A DNA stretch of 64,000 nt from Adenophora triphylla var. japonica (GCA_022495995.1 JAFEMH010001305.1:186001-250000), one strand, 5' to 3'. Positions 12,553-23,477 are shown, numbered from the stretch's first letter. The notes: generated by a model from the sequence alone, not told the origin. Translations and numbers: made by a program.

Positions 12553-13718
12553 TGTTGGAATTTTAGTTTTGGAAAAGTGAGGTTTGACCGACTTTTGACC
12601 AAGAATTCCATAAGGTTTCATTTTAGGAAAATGAAAATTGATTGCATATTAATAATCTATATTTGGAGTAGATTAATTTGATATATTTATTTTCTCAAAA
12701 TCAATTTGTGGTGAATGAGAAATTAATGCTCAAAGTATACAAAATGAAATGGATTTATGAAGAGTTTGTGAATATGAAAAGCCATATCCCACATTGCCTA
12801 GAAACCACAAAGTTGGAGAGTATTTAATATTCATCAACTTGTGTAGGATAATAATCAAGTGTTATCCTCCTACCATGCAACCTAGTGGAACTTGGGCCAA
12901 CCATACAACCAAGTGGGCTATTGAGCTAGTTTTGTTCTAGTTCAAAATGGAACCACAACCCGCGAAGCGCGCGAAGGGCGGAATGGGCGATTTAGGGCAC
13001 ACTTTGCACTGCGTATCGGTCGCTGGGAGCTGTGGAGCCTTAAACTTTTGACGAAATTCGGCTCGGTGGTGGTTCAGTGGTTCGGTTCATGGGTGCAGCT
13101 TAGGCCCAGGGTAGGTGGCGATTGGGCCCAGTTCGGTTAGGTCTTGGCCCGTCCTGATAAGTCCACGGAGTGGTATATGGTATCTGGTTCGTGTCCGTCC
13201 GAATAGGTATGGGTCGGTTTGGAATGGGTGGAGCACCCATTCGCGTACGGGTTGGGGCGGTTCCATGAATCTGGTTCGTCGATCGGGTGCGATCTGACGG
13301 CCAGGATTCATTCGGATGGAATTGTGCCTATTCCCAGAAAGGCAGCTATGACTCTTCAGTATCTATAAATAATCCCACCAGATTGTTAATTCATTCATTC
13401 CAATCATCCAACTATCATTAGCAAGTTAGAGAGAGAGAGAGCATCTTGAAGCATAAATTTCCTTCAAGTCTTGAAGTTCCAAATACTGAGATTTATTCGT
13501 CGAAGTCGTTAATTTGGAGTGCTCCTATTAACGACAGTTAAAGTCGTTGCATCTTACAAGAAGATTGTCAGTAACCGTTAGCACCAGTGCGGGACAATTA
13601 CTTCTTACGGAGATTGTGTCCAACATAAGCCTCGACTTTCCTCCGTTCCGATTTTATTTATTTTTCAGTTATTTTCTTAAAGAAAGCCGCTTCAAATTCC
13701 GTTACATTTTTCCTAACA
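12553..13718 (+). repeat. 3' LTR of copia B
   Basis: Starts TGTTGGAATTTT after the polypurine tract. The best right end is TTCCTAACA at 13718, which gives short inverted ends (TGTT(A/G)GGAA) and about 1.17 kb. It contains a TATAAATA box near 13364, followed by GA repeats. The matching 5' LTR is outside the window, so the right boundary is inferred. Confidence 0.75.
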
Positions 13719-14330
13719 GATACCATCTCCACCAGCATTATCGCCGTCTGCCACCACCAATACAAAAAAAACATACTGCCACTAGCATCACCACCAATAG
13801 CCAGTAGCAGGCCCGATTTTGATCAGGTGCAAGAGGCCCAATAGCACAAGCCCAAAAAATTTAAGGGCCCCAAATTTTAACTTTTATTATACATATATAT
13901 TAGACTCCAAAATATTTCAGAGAAATGGTAGTGGTCTGGTGACTAAGGTGTTGTTGCATGCTCTCTTGGCCAAGTTCGAACCTTAGGGAGAACATTCCTT
14001 TACCATTTTTTTCTATTCTTTTTTTTCATTCTTTTTGGACTTTTCTTCTACTTGCTTGCGACTCACCTTTCACTCTTATTATACTTGGGCTTTTTTCTCT
14101 TTTTCTCTTATGGACTTTTCTTCCATTCTTTTTTAGTTAAATTTCATTCTATTTTTTCAATCTTAATTAAAAAGTTTGTTTTTCTTTTAATATTTTTCAA
14201 TTTTAATGAATTGTTTGTGTATTATTTCAACATTATTGCAATCACTCCATTGTATAAAATATTAAGAGCCCCAATTTTTATATTTAGCACAGGTCCCTAT
14301 ATTTATTGAGACGGGCATGGCCTAGGGTGT
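13719..14330. other. unassigned relic with SINE-like insertion
   Basis: Similar motifs (AGGCCC..., GGGCCCC..., AGAGCCCCAATTTTTAT, AGCACAGGTCCC) lie on both sides of 13920-14140, suggesting an old repeat interrupted by a younger insertion. No gene. Long T- and C-rich tracts fill 14000-14140. Confidence 0.35.
13925..14040 (+). mobile_element. possible tRNA-derived SINE
   Basis: TCTGGTGACTAAGG (13935-13948) resembles a pol III A box, and AAGTTCGAACCT (13971-13982) resembles a B box. The spacing of about 30 bases is right for a tRNA-like head, and a T-rich tail follows. The ends and target duplication are not clear. Similar boxes could occur by chance. Confidence 0.4.
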
Positions 14331-15191
14331 GTGTTTCTTGTTTTGGTTTTGGGGACATACAATTTTTTGGATATGGGTTATTTTAACATTCCTAATTTGC
14401 GTGTTTCTTGTTTGGGTTTTGTGAAATTTCGATAATTGGGTGATGGCATTCAAAAGTTAATATCTTACATCAAATTTTATCAATAAATAATTGACATGAA
14501 AGTCAAAAAAAGGAAGTTTAAGAATGAAAGGTTTCAAATTTGTTTCTAACTATGCTTCTACGTGTTTGAAGTGGACCTCAATCCCCCACCTTCTCCCTCC
14601 CTCCACCCATCTATATATTCCCCACACCCTCTCTCCATCTCAACTCACTCACTCCAAATTCATATCTTTTTCCTATTATACATACAATTTCGAATTAACC
14701 TTGAAAAAACATGTTACCATTTCATTCTAACTACTATTAAATTGTTGGTGCATTTTTTGTTATTATATCAATTACACAAAAGAACACACTTCTGTATATT
14801 ACTGATTCTGTCATGTTGATGAAAAATCTGCTGAAAACATTATCGATATCTAACTAAATTTTCAAGAATTCATGGCTCATATGTATTCACATATTTGTTT
14901 GATACCCGGTCTCAAATTCACATCTCTTGTCAAATCAAAAGTAAATTTGTAAAAATAGATATGTACTATTTCAGTCAAGTTGGTAATAAGAATTCATTTA
15001 TACAAAATCCAGTAAAACAATTGGAAAAGATATTTAATCCAATTCAGACCTACCAATTAAGTCATTTTCAAAGTCTTTTCACCATGGCAAAAATACGGCT
15101 TAATATGTTACCATAAATGCACAAGGAATATACCACGGCAAGAATACACTATAATATGTGTATATTATTGGTAGATAAAGAGAGAAAACAC
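14331..15191. other. AT-rich spacer, nothing recognised
   Basis: No coding frame with a plausible domain and no clear repeat boundaries. Confidence 0.5.
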
Positions 15192-15194
15192 TAA

Positions 15195-15361
15195 GGTGGC
15201 GTTTGGTTCGGTGGAAAAAAAGTGAACGAATGAAATTGTCAATGGAATTGAATTCCTTAAGGAATTGGAATGAAAAAAAAAAAAACTGATCAACCCCCTC
15301 CGTTTGAAAATAGGAAATTTTCCATTTCTTTCCCCCATTTTCCTATGAACCAAACGCCCCC
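15195..15361. mobile_element. Tourist-like MITE with TAA duplication
   Basis: 167 bp with terminal inverted repeats GGTGGCGTTTGGTTC (left) and the complement of GGGGGCGTTTGGTTC (right), flanked by TAA at 15192-15194 and 15362-15364. The 3-bp TAA duplication and GC-rich ends fit the PIF/Harbinger group. No coding capacity; mobilised in trans by a related transposase. Confidence 0.8.
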
Positions 15362-15700
15362 TAAGAATAAACATAAAAGGAAAGGAAAAGGAGAATTCGT
15401 GTCAAAATTTCAAGAAACTATGTCCCTCCTCCCATCCCCTCCTTAGCTTACTATCGTAACAGTTTAACTTTTTTGGTTAACTTAGTTAATTTTTAATCAT
15501 AATTTTATAAATATCAATATATCTCTATGCAATTATAAAAAATATTATTAATATTACTTGTAATGGTGAAACAATAATAATTTTTTAAAATTGAATAGAA
15601 ATATTTAGATATTCATAAAATTATGGTAAAAAATTAACTCAATTGATAAAAAAAAAAGTCAAACTATTACCATCGTAGTGAGACGAATTAAGTATATTTT

Positions 15701-15705
<5 letters not shown>
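15362..15705. other. AT-rich spacer, nothing recognised
   Basis: Low-complexity AT-rich sequence leading into the TA microsatellite. No gene or repeat boundary seen. Confidence 0.5.
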
Positions 15706-15752
<47 letters not shown>

Positions 15753-15757
15753 GTATA

Positions 15758-15804
<47 letters not shown>

Positions 15805-15845
15805 ATATGTATATATATATGTATATATATATGTATATATATATG

Positions 15846-15875
<30 letters not shown>
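15706..15875. repeat. (TA)n / (TATATG)n microsatellite
   Basis: Starts as (AT)n (15706-15742), then changes to interspersed TATATG and TATATATG units up to 15875. It abuts the TA target site of the Stowaway-like element at 15876. The long tyrosine-isoleucine frames on both strands are products of this repeat. Confidence 0.95.
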
Positions 15876-15876
<1 letters not shown>

Positions 15877-15950
15877 TTCCTCCGTTCCGATAGAAACCGC
15901 ACATTTACTGTTTGCGCGGGGATTAAGGAAAAAATAAGCCAAAATCTGCT

Positions 15951-17010
15951 GAGAAACGCGTTTCTTCACAATTTATGAAGAAACGTGTTTTAAATACCAA
16001 ATTCAGATCCTCTCTCTCTCACTAAACGGTTTTCACAGAGTCTCTCACTAAACGCAAACAACGATTTGCTCTCTCTCTCTAGTTGAATCATAAAGACCAA
16101 CTACAATCGTCTCCTCCGATCTCTCGCCGGCGACCCAATCCCCATTTCTCTCTCCGGAATCATCTTCATCACCTAGCTCTCTCCCTCTAAATCGGCCGGA
16201 GCAGCCATCACCGTTACCTTTCTCTTTCTCTGCCTACCCAATCCTAATCTCCGTCGTGCGCCTCTCTCTCTCTCTTCCATCTCTCCGTTCTACCCTTTTT
16301 AACCGGAGCAATTTAAATCGCCATCAACAACGCCCAATCGAGAGACCATGTGTTCTTCCACTACACGTCCATTCAATCTGAGATCTGGGTCCGACGTTGA
16401 AGAAACTAACGACATTTCCGATCAAAATTTCAGAAACTGAGCATTTGAGATTCCGAGATTATAGTGATAATTCGATTAATTTGAGATTGATTGGATTTGG
16501 TTGTTCACACAGACATTTTTTTTTCTGGATATCCGTCTCAAGGCATCTGGATATCCAGAGCCTTTTGAAAGGATATCCAGAACCTTTTGAAAGGATATCC
16601 AGAAATTTTGTATTGGTCATGACATTGGCCCATTGTCCCAAATCTTTTTTTCTGGATATCCTTTTCAAAGCTTCTGAATATCCGTCTCAAGGCTTCTGGA
16701 TATCCAGAACCTTATGAAAGTGATATCCAGAATCAGAAATTTGGCCTTGGCTTTGGCCTTTGCCCCAAATCTATTTTTCTGGATATCATTTTCAAAGCTT
16801 CTGAATATCCGTCCCAAGGCTTCTGGATATTCAGAATCTTATGAAAGTGATATCCAGAATCAGAAATTTGGCCTTGGCCTTGGCCTTTGCCCCAAATCTT
16901 TTTTTTTTCTGGATATCCATCCCAAAGCTTCTGGATATCCAGAATACGTTTCTCCATAAGTTATGGAGAAACGCGTTTCTCCATAAGTTATGGAGAAACG
17001 CGTTTCTCCA
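15951..17010. other. insert with palindromic ends and a gene-like 5' leader
   Basis: Bounded by GAGAAACGCGTTTCTTC (15951-15967) and two copies of the 18-bp palindrome GGAGAAACGCGTTTCTCC (16964-16981, 16992-17009). Between them lies CT-rich sequence with CTCGCCGGCGACC and ATCGGCCGGAGCAGCC (about 16000-16330), the composition of a plant 5' leader or first exon, then the GGATATCC repeat region. It may be a captured gene fragment in a small DNA element. I find no clear target duplication, so the boundaries are tentative. Confidence 0.4.
16527..16945. repeat. GGATATCC palindrome array
   Basis: About 13 copies of CTGGATATCCAG or one-base variants. They sit partly in a longer unit of about 145 bases that recurs (GGCCTTTGCCCCAAATC ... 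CTTATGAAAGTGATATCC). Spacing is irregular in the left half (about 20-24 bases) and longer in the right half. Confidence 0.85.
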
Positions 17011-17322
17011 GAGACCGACTCAAAAAATAATGATATAAATGTTGTGAGTGTAAAAATAAAATAGGAGAGAGAATGAGTGGAGGGAATAGTAAATTATAAT
17101 GGTGTTGTGAGGGTATTACTATATACAAGGCATTTTTTGTACAAGGCATAATGAAATTACCAAAATGCCCATATATATACTTTTAAAAAAAAATCTTCCC
17201 CTCCTCTCCATTTCAAACCTCGACTGTTCTCTCTCTCTCTCAAAACCAAAGGCGCCAAACCCCTCTCTCTCTCTCTCTACTCGACGAACCCGGCGACCAC
17301 CACAACACCACCACCGCCGGAA

Positions 17323-18238
17323 ATGAAGACAAACCTCCCTCTCACCGGTGGAAAGTCCGCCTCTTCTTCCGCCGCTCCAAAAGTAATTCTTTTTAACCTA
17401 AAATTTCAATTTGAAAACCCAACAACAATTTTATGCCTAAAACCGATTATATAACTGTTAAATGTTGTGTAAACCTATCCAAAATGGTTCTAATTGTGAT
17501 TTGGTAAAACAAATTAGGGTTTTTCGTTGGAATTGGTTACGAATTTGTGGGGGTATAATCTGGCCATGTCGGGGTGTGTTTCGTATGAACACATACGAAT
17601 GGTCACCAACATTTCGGGTATTGGCACACGAAATGTAAACTGATTCATCATTTTACATTTCGTGTTCCAATACCCGAAATGTTGGTGACCATTCGTGTTT
17701 TATTACACGAGATACTTTTCACATTTCGTATATTAGGACATGAAATGTAAATTGATTCATCAGTTTGCATTTCGTGCTCTAATACACGATATGTGGTGAG
17801 GTTTCTCGTGTCTTTATACACGAAATGATCACCAACATTTCGGGTATTTTCACACGAAATGTCAACTGGTTCTTGAAAATTAATTGTCTCTTATTTAATT
17901 TTTTGTAGGGACGTAAACCTGCGACGGCCTCTAATAGAAAGAGGAAGGCCGAGGAGGCAGCTGCAGCTAAGGCAGATAAACGGAGCAAATAGAAGAACGA
18001 CAAGAATGTCGTGATCCAGCAGATTGTGGATGAAGAGACTGATAGTGAGGGTACAGATTTCGGATTTGGTGACTCCCGCGACATCAAACCTGATTGGGTT
18101 GATGCAATAAATGAAGATCTAGACCTGCTGCTAGTGGAGGGTGGTGTAGTGGGGACTCCAAAATGTCTGTCGGTACGCTCCCAATCTGACAGCACTCTAC
18201 AACTGGTGGTCCGGGATTTATTTGCCTTTGAAATATGA
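17323..18238 (+). CDS. small plus-strand MULE-borne gene, function unknown
   Basis: Preceded by a CT-rich leader (17220-17322) like a plant 5' UTR. Exon 1 (17323-17382) encodes MKTNLPLTGGKSASSSAAPK and ends at a GT donor. The acceptor TTTTGTAG gives exon 2 from 17909 in phase 0: GRKPATASNRKRKAEEAAAA, a lysine/arginine-rich nuclear-localisation-like segment. It meets TAG at 17990-17992 after 47 residues. Past the stop the same frame stays open to 18238 with an acidic stretch (VDEETDSEGTDFGFG), so the TAG may be a later mutation. It overlaps the transposase 3' end in antisense. It could be an accessory MULE gene or a captured host fragment; no family recognised. Confidence 0.4.
17580..17860. 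repeat. spaced-palindrome cluster, MULE left side
   Basis: Eight units of form ATTTCGTGT-(about 6)-ACACGAAAT or variants, at 17580-17599, 17611-17634, 17657-17680, 17691-17713, 17723-17746, 17769-17792, 17803-17826 and 17837-17860. Each arm has a CG. All lie inside the plus-strand gene's intron. Confidence 0.9.
17595..17696. repeat. 45-bp-arm inverted repeat in MULE
   Basis: Arms 17595-17639 and 17652-17696 are reverse complements with one mismatch, separated by 12 bases (CTGATTCATCAT). The arms contain units of the spaced-palindrome family. It lies in the intron of the plus-strand gene, so a spliced-out or read-through transcript could fold into a hairpin. Confidence 0.9.
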
Positions 18239-20541
18239 TCCGGCTCAGAAGCATCTCCGGTTTGTGGATGTAGCCCTTCATTTATCATTTGAAATAACCT
18301 TCTCTTTACAGGTCCAGGTGCGTTCTGTAGTTCATTCAACACAACTTCAAAATCAGGTCCAGTGGGACAGTATTCTACTTCAATGTCCAACTTCTTCCAA
18401 AAATCATGAATCGAGGACAACTCAATCCGGCCCCCAGAGTTTTGTATGGATGCAATCTCGTGACTACATGGAAGTCCATGTGTTCGCCTCAGGTAACACC
18501 CACAGCCTGAAGGATCCATGACATTATCCCCACAACGACTCCGCTCTTCTTTGATGATGTCCAAAGCTGCCTTTGACACTCGCCCCAATATGTCGTGATA
18601 CAGATCACATGTCTTCATATCATTTGGAATTCTACTCTTTGATTGCTCCATAGTAGCTTTGATTGTTGTTATTTGGATTTCCATAATCTCATGAGCCTTT
18701 TTGAATAATGTGTCAAAAGTAGAAGAAGCACTCCCCAAGGCCTTCTTCAACCTGTTATGCTCACTCTCAGCCCTGTTCATGGTGTGGGTTCCGAAGTGCG
18801 ATCGATCTGTGTGCATCGACAAAATATTCGTAGAGTATGGAGCAGTCCAAGTCTCGCGGAGGTAGGTCAATAAATCAGGATAAGATCTGTAATGATCGCA
18901 AAACAATTGCCAACGGGTGTCCCACTCTTCGCGAGTAGCGGCTGATATTGCTTTATTAAATCTCCTCATGAATGATAGTGCAAACTCATTGCTACCAGTT
19001 TTAGCCAACGCTCTCCTTTTAACATTGACTTCGATATGCCTTCGACACAATGGTGTGCGGTCTCGGGAAATACCATTTGGACAGCATTAATGAAAGCCAA
19101 GTCACGATCAGTTAAGAAAACAGTTGGCATGTGGGGAGTATGAAAAAGACTTTGCAAATTCTTGAGTGCCCACGTGTAATTCTCAGTCTTCTCATTTTGG
19201 AGGAACGCATATGCAATTGTGAAATTCTTCCCCGTTGAAGTAAATCCTATAATCTCAAGTAATGCCATTCCATAGCAGTTGGTATTGTAAGTGCAGTCAC
19301 CTTGTATCATTTAAAGAGAAATAAAGTTAGAAATGAATAAAATTGCAATTCAAAAAAAATGCATACGACTTGTGGAAAACAGAGTCAAAAAACAGATTCA
19401 AAAAAATAAAAAATTTACCTTGTACTACATATGGAAAACAGTTAAGCATATCTGATGCTCGTGGGTGAGAGAAGAATATGTCACCGATCATGTCACTCTC
19501 GTTAGCTTTCCTCATGAAGAAGGTATATTGCTTATCCTCGAGTGCTTTTATGAATTGTTGAAGCGAGGATCTCCCTTGTCGTTCTTGTGACTTACGTTTT
19601 GTGAGGGCATTGTGGACGTGTTTCGGAGTACTCACGTTCTTCTCATCCTTCCTCTTTAACATTGTTAGAATGTTATTTGGATGCACCGAAGACTGACTTG
19701 CGCTACACACCTCCTCATATTCAGAACTAGTCAATTTACCCAACGGATGACCTTCGGGATACGTTGGAAAGTCATGATTATGAGAACCATGCTTCACAAC
19801 GTAACCCCATACCCCATCACCCCTATCTTTGGCCCGAATTTCAAAATTGCACCCAATCTTCTTCGTACTAGTCAACCTCACATCTTTAATTTTTCCGGAC
19901 CTGTACTTGCCACCAAAATGGCATACAATCTTCGCGTAGCCTAGGATCTTGCCACTTGTCTTCCTCGAATCTCCTATAGAAAGGGTTATATTTTGACGGG
20001 CCGCGATATCCCGTACGTGTTTAACAAGATCATCCCTATTTGAAAATAATAGGGATGTATCGAATTGATCACTGACATTCGGTCCCTACAAATTGTATTA
20101 CCATCAATTAGAAAATTGCACAATAAACAACAGGCTGTATGACATTTCGTGTAACATTATACGAGATGTTCCTGGAACATCTCGTGTAAATGTACACGAC
20201 TTAAACGCATTTATCTCGTGTGACATAATACGAGGTAATACACCATCAATCGTGTATACACACACGACAACTAGCATAAAACTCATATAATCTCACACGA
20301 AATAGAGTAATATCAGAATTTAAAAATTCAATTTTGAAAAACAATTTCGTTTCAACATTGGATTTTTATTGCGATTTTGATCAAAACACCAAATATAACT
20401 TTAAAAACTTACTTCATTGCTACTTGTATTTTGATTTTGATGTGGAGAATTTGGTGGCAAACCTTCTTCTTCAAAAATATATTCCACAAGCTCAAGATCA
20501 ATATGATCATAAAGACTTGGAGAATGTTGTGGAGAATCCAT
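18150..20541 (-). pseudogene. MULE transposase with FAR1-type DNA-binding domain
   Basis: Cuts and moves the MULE. My model: exon 1 20541-20413 (ATG, 43 codons, donor GTAAGT), exon 2 20085-19419, exon 3 from 19300. Splice sites are GT/AG and phases agree (0 and 1). Exon 2 has the zinc-binding FAR1 pattern (VCHFGGKYR, KIGCNFEI, HGSHNHD). Exon 3 has the MULE DDE fold: D in GDCTYNTN, D in LTDRDLAF, E in NRAESEHNRLKK. A SWIM zinc finger follows (CGCYLRRTHGLPCSH). A 1-nt loss near 19048 shifts frame between AHH and CRRHIEVNVKRR. The C-terminal end is uncertain because the frame stays open opposite the plus-strand gene. Confidence 0.88.
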
Positions 20542-21761
20542 AATATGGTGTTAGATGATTTGAGAATTAATGATAATAATGTGTATAGATTGATGGGTGT
20601 TAAAGAATGGTTGTTGTCAAAGTGGGTGCTGCATGGGTGTTAAACAACCGGCTGTATATTGCGTGTTAATGGCCGTTACAGGTAGGGTTTGTGGGGGTTT
20701 AAGTGTTCTGATCTGGGTATATCTCGTGTGACTAAACACGAGATAGTTTGGTACATGTCGTGTAAAATCCACACGATATGTTTGTTGTTTCTGGTAATTA
20801 TATCGTATGAACAATACACGAAATGTAATCTATTGTGTGTCGTGTATTGTTCATACGATATATCTTGCTACCTGTCGTATATTTCCACACGAAACACCTT
20901 ATAAAAAAGTTAAATTTAATTATAAATAAATGTGGTAGGTTATATGATATTGTATGATGTTGGTTCATTCATATATGTAATCATTGTTTGTTTTCCAACT
21001 TATTATAACAATAAACATACAATCTTGATTAACATTTAATACGATAATTTCAAATATATAATCTTGAGCAAGTGACATTCCTCTAATGTACAACTTATCA
21101 TTAACCTCGTTTGGCAAATCATCGAAACAACTTAACTCATTATATAACATGTTTAATTAACTCATTATATATAATCTTTATTAGAAATATAACACCATAA
21201 ATCATTAATATATGCACATCATAACATCGTCTGTTAGTTGATAAATAAAGTGATATCATTTTTACCTAATAAATGTGATAGGTTATATATGTTATTATGT
21301 GTTATTGTATGATGAATTATAACATGTTTAATTACTTCTTTAAATATAATCTTGATTAGAAATATAACACCACAATCATTTCTTCGGGGAATATAAATAA
21401 AGTGGTATCACTTAACCGTGATAGGTTATATGATATTGTATGGTCCAATATGACATTTGCTACTTGTCATGCCTCAGTGTACAAAATTTGCTCAATTAAC
21501 AACACAATTCAATAATTTATCATAGCATATGCGTATCATTAACATCGTGTTGCAAATCATCGAAGAACACTTTCATTTTGAAATGTCGTATGGATATACA
21601 CGAGAATAGGGCCTCATATCGTGTGTGTTATTACGACATTAATGACAGAGTCAATGTACATTTCGTATAATATCATACGACTTGATTTTTTTTGAAATTG
21701 GTCTATGTCGTGTATTATTACACGACATAAAGCCTCCATGTCGTCCTTTTGCACACGACAC
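20142..21761. repeat. spaced-palindrome clusters, MULE right side
   Basis: About 14 units of the same family in three groups: 20142-20268 (inside transposase intron 1), 20720-20895 (upstream of the transposase ATG) and 21581-21761 (near the right end). The best units are perfect, e.g. TATCTCGTGT/ACACGAGATA at 20720-20745 and ATGTCGTGTA/TACACGACAT near 21705-21728. A larger perfect inverted repeat has arms 20799-20821 and 20840-20862. The gap 20900-21580 is AT-rich with three copies of a GTGATAGGTTATATGATATT-like block. Confidence 0.88.
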
Positions 21762-22595
21762 GCGAGGGGTAGTTTTGCCATTATTGATGCCTTGTATGTA
21801 GTATGCCTTGTATGTTGTATGCCTTGTATATAGAATTTACCGTGTTGTGAGTATTAAAATAATGTAGGAGAGAGAATGAGTGGAGGGAATAGTAAAGATT
21901 TTTTGCCATTTTAGAAAGTGTGCAATTTGTAATGAGACGTCCAATGAGAAAAGTGTGCAGTTTGTAGCGGGATGGAGGGAGTATATATTTTCAACTGTTT
22001 AATCATTATTAAAGAAATAAATGTCTTTTGACTTCATGTCTCTCATATGTCTCTCATCTTGTAGCCAGTCATTTGTGAAACTAGTGGGTATTCCGTGCTT
22101 CGCACAAAAATTAATTTGCCGTTTTTTATTTTATTTGATAAAGTAACATACATTTTTTTGTGCTATAAATCTATTTTATATCAATCAAAATATTTACATT
22201 TATAAATTCAGGAGATTTTTTTTCTTTTAGCCTTTGTTGTATATAGTTTGTACTTATTATTATGACAATTGAAATTTGAATGATAACAATGAATTATTAA
22301 TTTAATTAGTTAACTTCTACTTTTATAGATGATTAAATTAATAATATTAAATATATTTGATAAATAATGATTTTATACTACATACACATATTATGATTAG
22401 TAAATATAATTAGAAAGTTATATGGGAATAGTGATCTGGTATAGTAAGTTTAACACTTAATATTTATCAAATACGGAGTATATTAATTATTAAATTAAAT
22501 ATTAACAGTTACACTATGTATAGCAACTAATATTGAAGCATTATCTAAGATATTCTAATATAATAAAAAAATTAATGTTTTTAATTAATGTTATA

Positions 22596-22827
22596 CTCCC
22601 TTCTCCCAAAATATTTGTCTCATTTGATTTTTTTGTTGAACTTTGACCACAAATTTATGAGAGATTAATCATGTTCATGAAATTCTAAAAGTTGTTGTTG
22701 ATAATATTATTAATGGTGAATCAATATGACTTTTTAGAATTTCATGAACATAATTAAATTGTCATATATTTGTGGTCAAAGTTCAACTTAAAATTCAAAT
22801 GGGACAAACATTTTGGGACGGAGGGAG
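22596..22827. mobile_element. Stowaway MITE, complete
   Basis: 232 bp, with ends CTCCCTTCTCCCAAAATATTTG and the complement of CTCCCTCCGTCCCAAAATGTTTG. It is flanked by TA on both sides (22594-22595, 22828-22829). Long subterminal inverted similarity (GTTGAACTTTGACCACAAAT and its complement) lets most of it fold back. No coding capacity. Confidence 0.9.
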
Positions 22828-23202
22828 TATCTAACTAATAATATTGGCTTATATTAAACTAAATGAAAAAAAAATACCCTATATAATAATTATTATGATT
22901 AACTAATAATATTAAGAGTAACTCTTGTGAAAAACTAGTTTTTTTCAAAATGTTATAAAAAACTAGTTTTCAGAACAGTTCATCACTCTTATTAGTTAGA
23001 CTTAATGCTTTAAAACTAGTTTTTTTCTTATGTTACGAAAAAACTAATATTTTGCAAGATTTTTGCTAATATTAATAATAATAATAATAGTTAACATATA
23101 TTAACTATTGAGTCTTTTTCACATCCACTTTTCTCTATTAGTTATATATTTTCTTCTATAATGTAAATCCATTATTACATAGAGAGTAGATGAAAGTGTA
23201 TA

Positions 23203-23477
23203 CTCCCTCTGTCCCACGTCATTACAAACCATTTTTTCGGGCACAATTATTAAGAAATATTATTAAGATAATGAAAATGTGTGGTAGAAAATGAAGAGAG
23301 AGAATGAGTGGAGTTGGTTGAATAAATTGTGTGGTAGTAAATGAAGAGAGAGAATGAGTGGGTGGGGTAGGGTGAATATAAAATAATAAATTTATTTCCA
23401 TTTTGGGCAGTTTGTATTCACGTGGGACGGACTAAAAAGGAAATAAGTTTGTATTCACGTGGGAAGGAGGAAGTTTA
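23203..23477. mobile_element. second Stowaway-like MITE, imperfect right end
   Basis: Left end CTCCCTCTGTCCCACG after TA. The right side has CACGTGGGACGGAC and, about 40 bases later, CACGTGGGAAGGAGG, i.e. a duplicated terminus. Internally the block GAAGAGAGAGAATGAGTGG occurs twice, as in the element at 15876-21981. Confidence 0.65.

Larger units (their letters stand above)
9231..13718 (+). mobile_element. Ty1/copia element B, 3' part
   Basis: Pol (9232-11967), 3' untranslated region (11968-12552) and 3' LTR (12553-13718) are in order on the plus strand. Domain order integrase, then reverse transcriptase, then RNase H defines copia. The 5' half is outside the window, beyond element A, which interrupts the polyprotein between protease and integrase. 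I do not assign a copia lineage. Confidence 0.9.
17112..21841 (-). mobile_element. Mutator-like element (MULE), 4.73 kb
   Basis: Bounded by a 10-bp direct repeat GTGTTGTGAG (17102-17111 and 21842-21851). The ends are GGTATTAC TATATACAAGGCAT (left) and the complement of GGTAAATTC TATATACAAGGCAT (right). ACAAGGCAT recurs two to three times in each terminus, then a conserved AAAA-TGCC block. It encodes a FAR1/MULE-type transposase on the minus strand and a small gene on the plus strand. The flanks and introns carry about 22 CG-centred spaced palindromes. The transposase has one frameshift, so this copy is probably non-autonomous now. Confidence 0.9.
15876..21981. mobile_element. Stowaway-like element split by later insertions
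   Basis: Left end CTTCCTCCGTTCC and right end GGATGGAGGGAG form imperfect inverted repeats next to TA (15874-15875 and 21982-21983). About 27 terminal bases match at roughly 70 percent. A 60-bp block with GGAGAGAGAATGAGTGGAGGGAATAGTAAA lies on both sides of the MULE (17065-17093 and 21868-21897). The related element at 23203 also has this block twice, so the duplication predates the MULE. No transposase of its own. Confidence 0.65.

Noticed and set aside
15659..15978. Long Tyr-Ile repeat reading frames on both strands
   Set aside because: Direct products of the TA/TATATG microsatellite; no other coding sign.
16397..17038. Reading frames rich in DIQ/LALAFAPN repeats
   Set aside because: They arise from the GGATATCC repeat region on both strands; no domain and no start context.
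18011..18238. Independent gene starting at GTG 18011
   Set aside because: It is in phase with exon 2 of the MULE plus-strand gene behind a TAG, so I treat it as the continuation of that gene.
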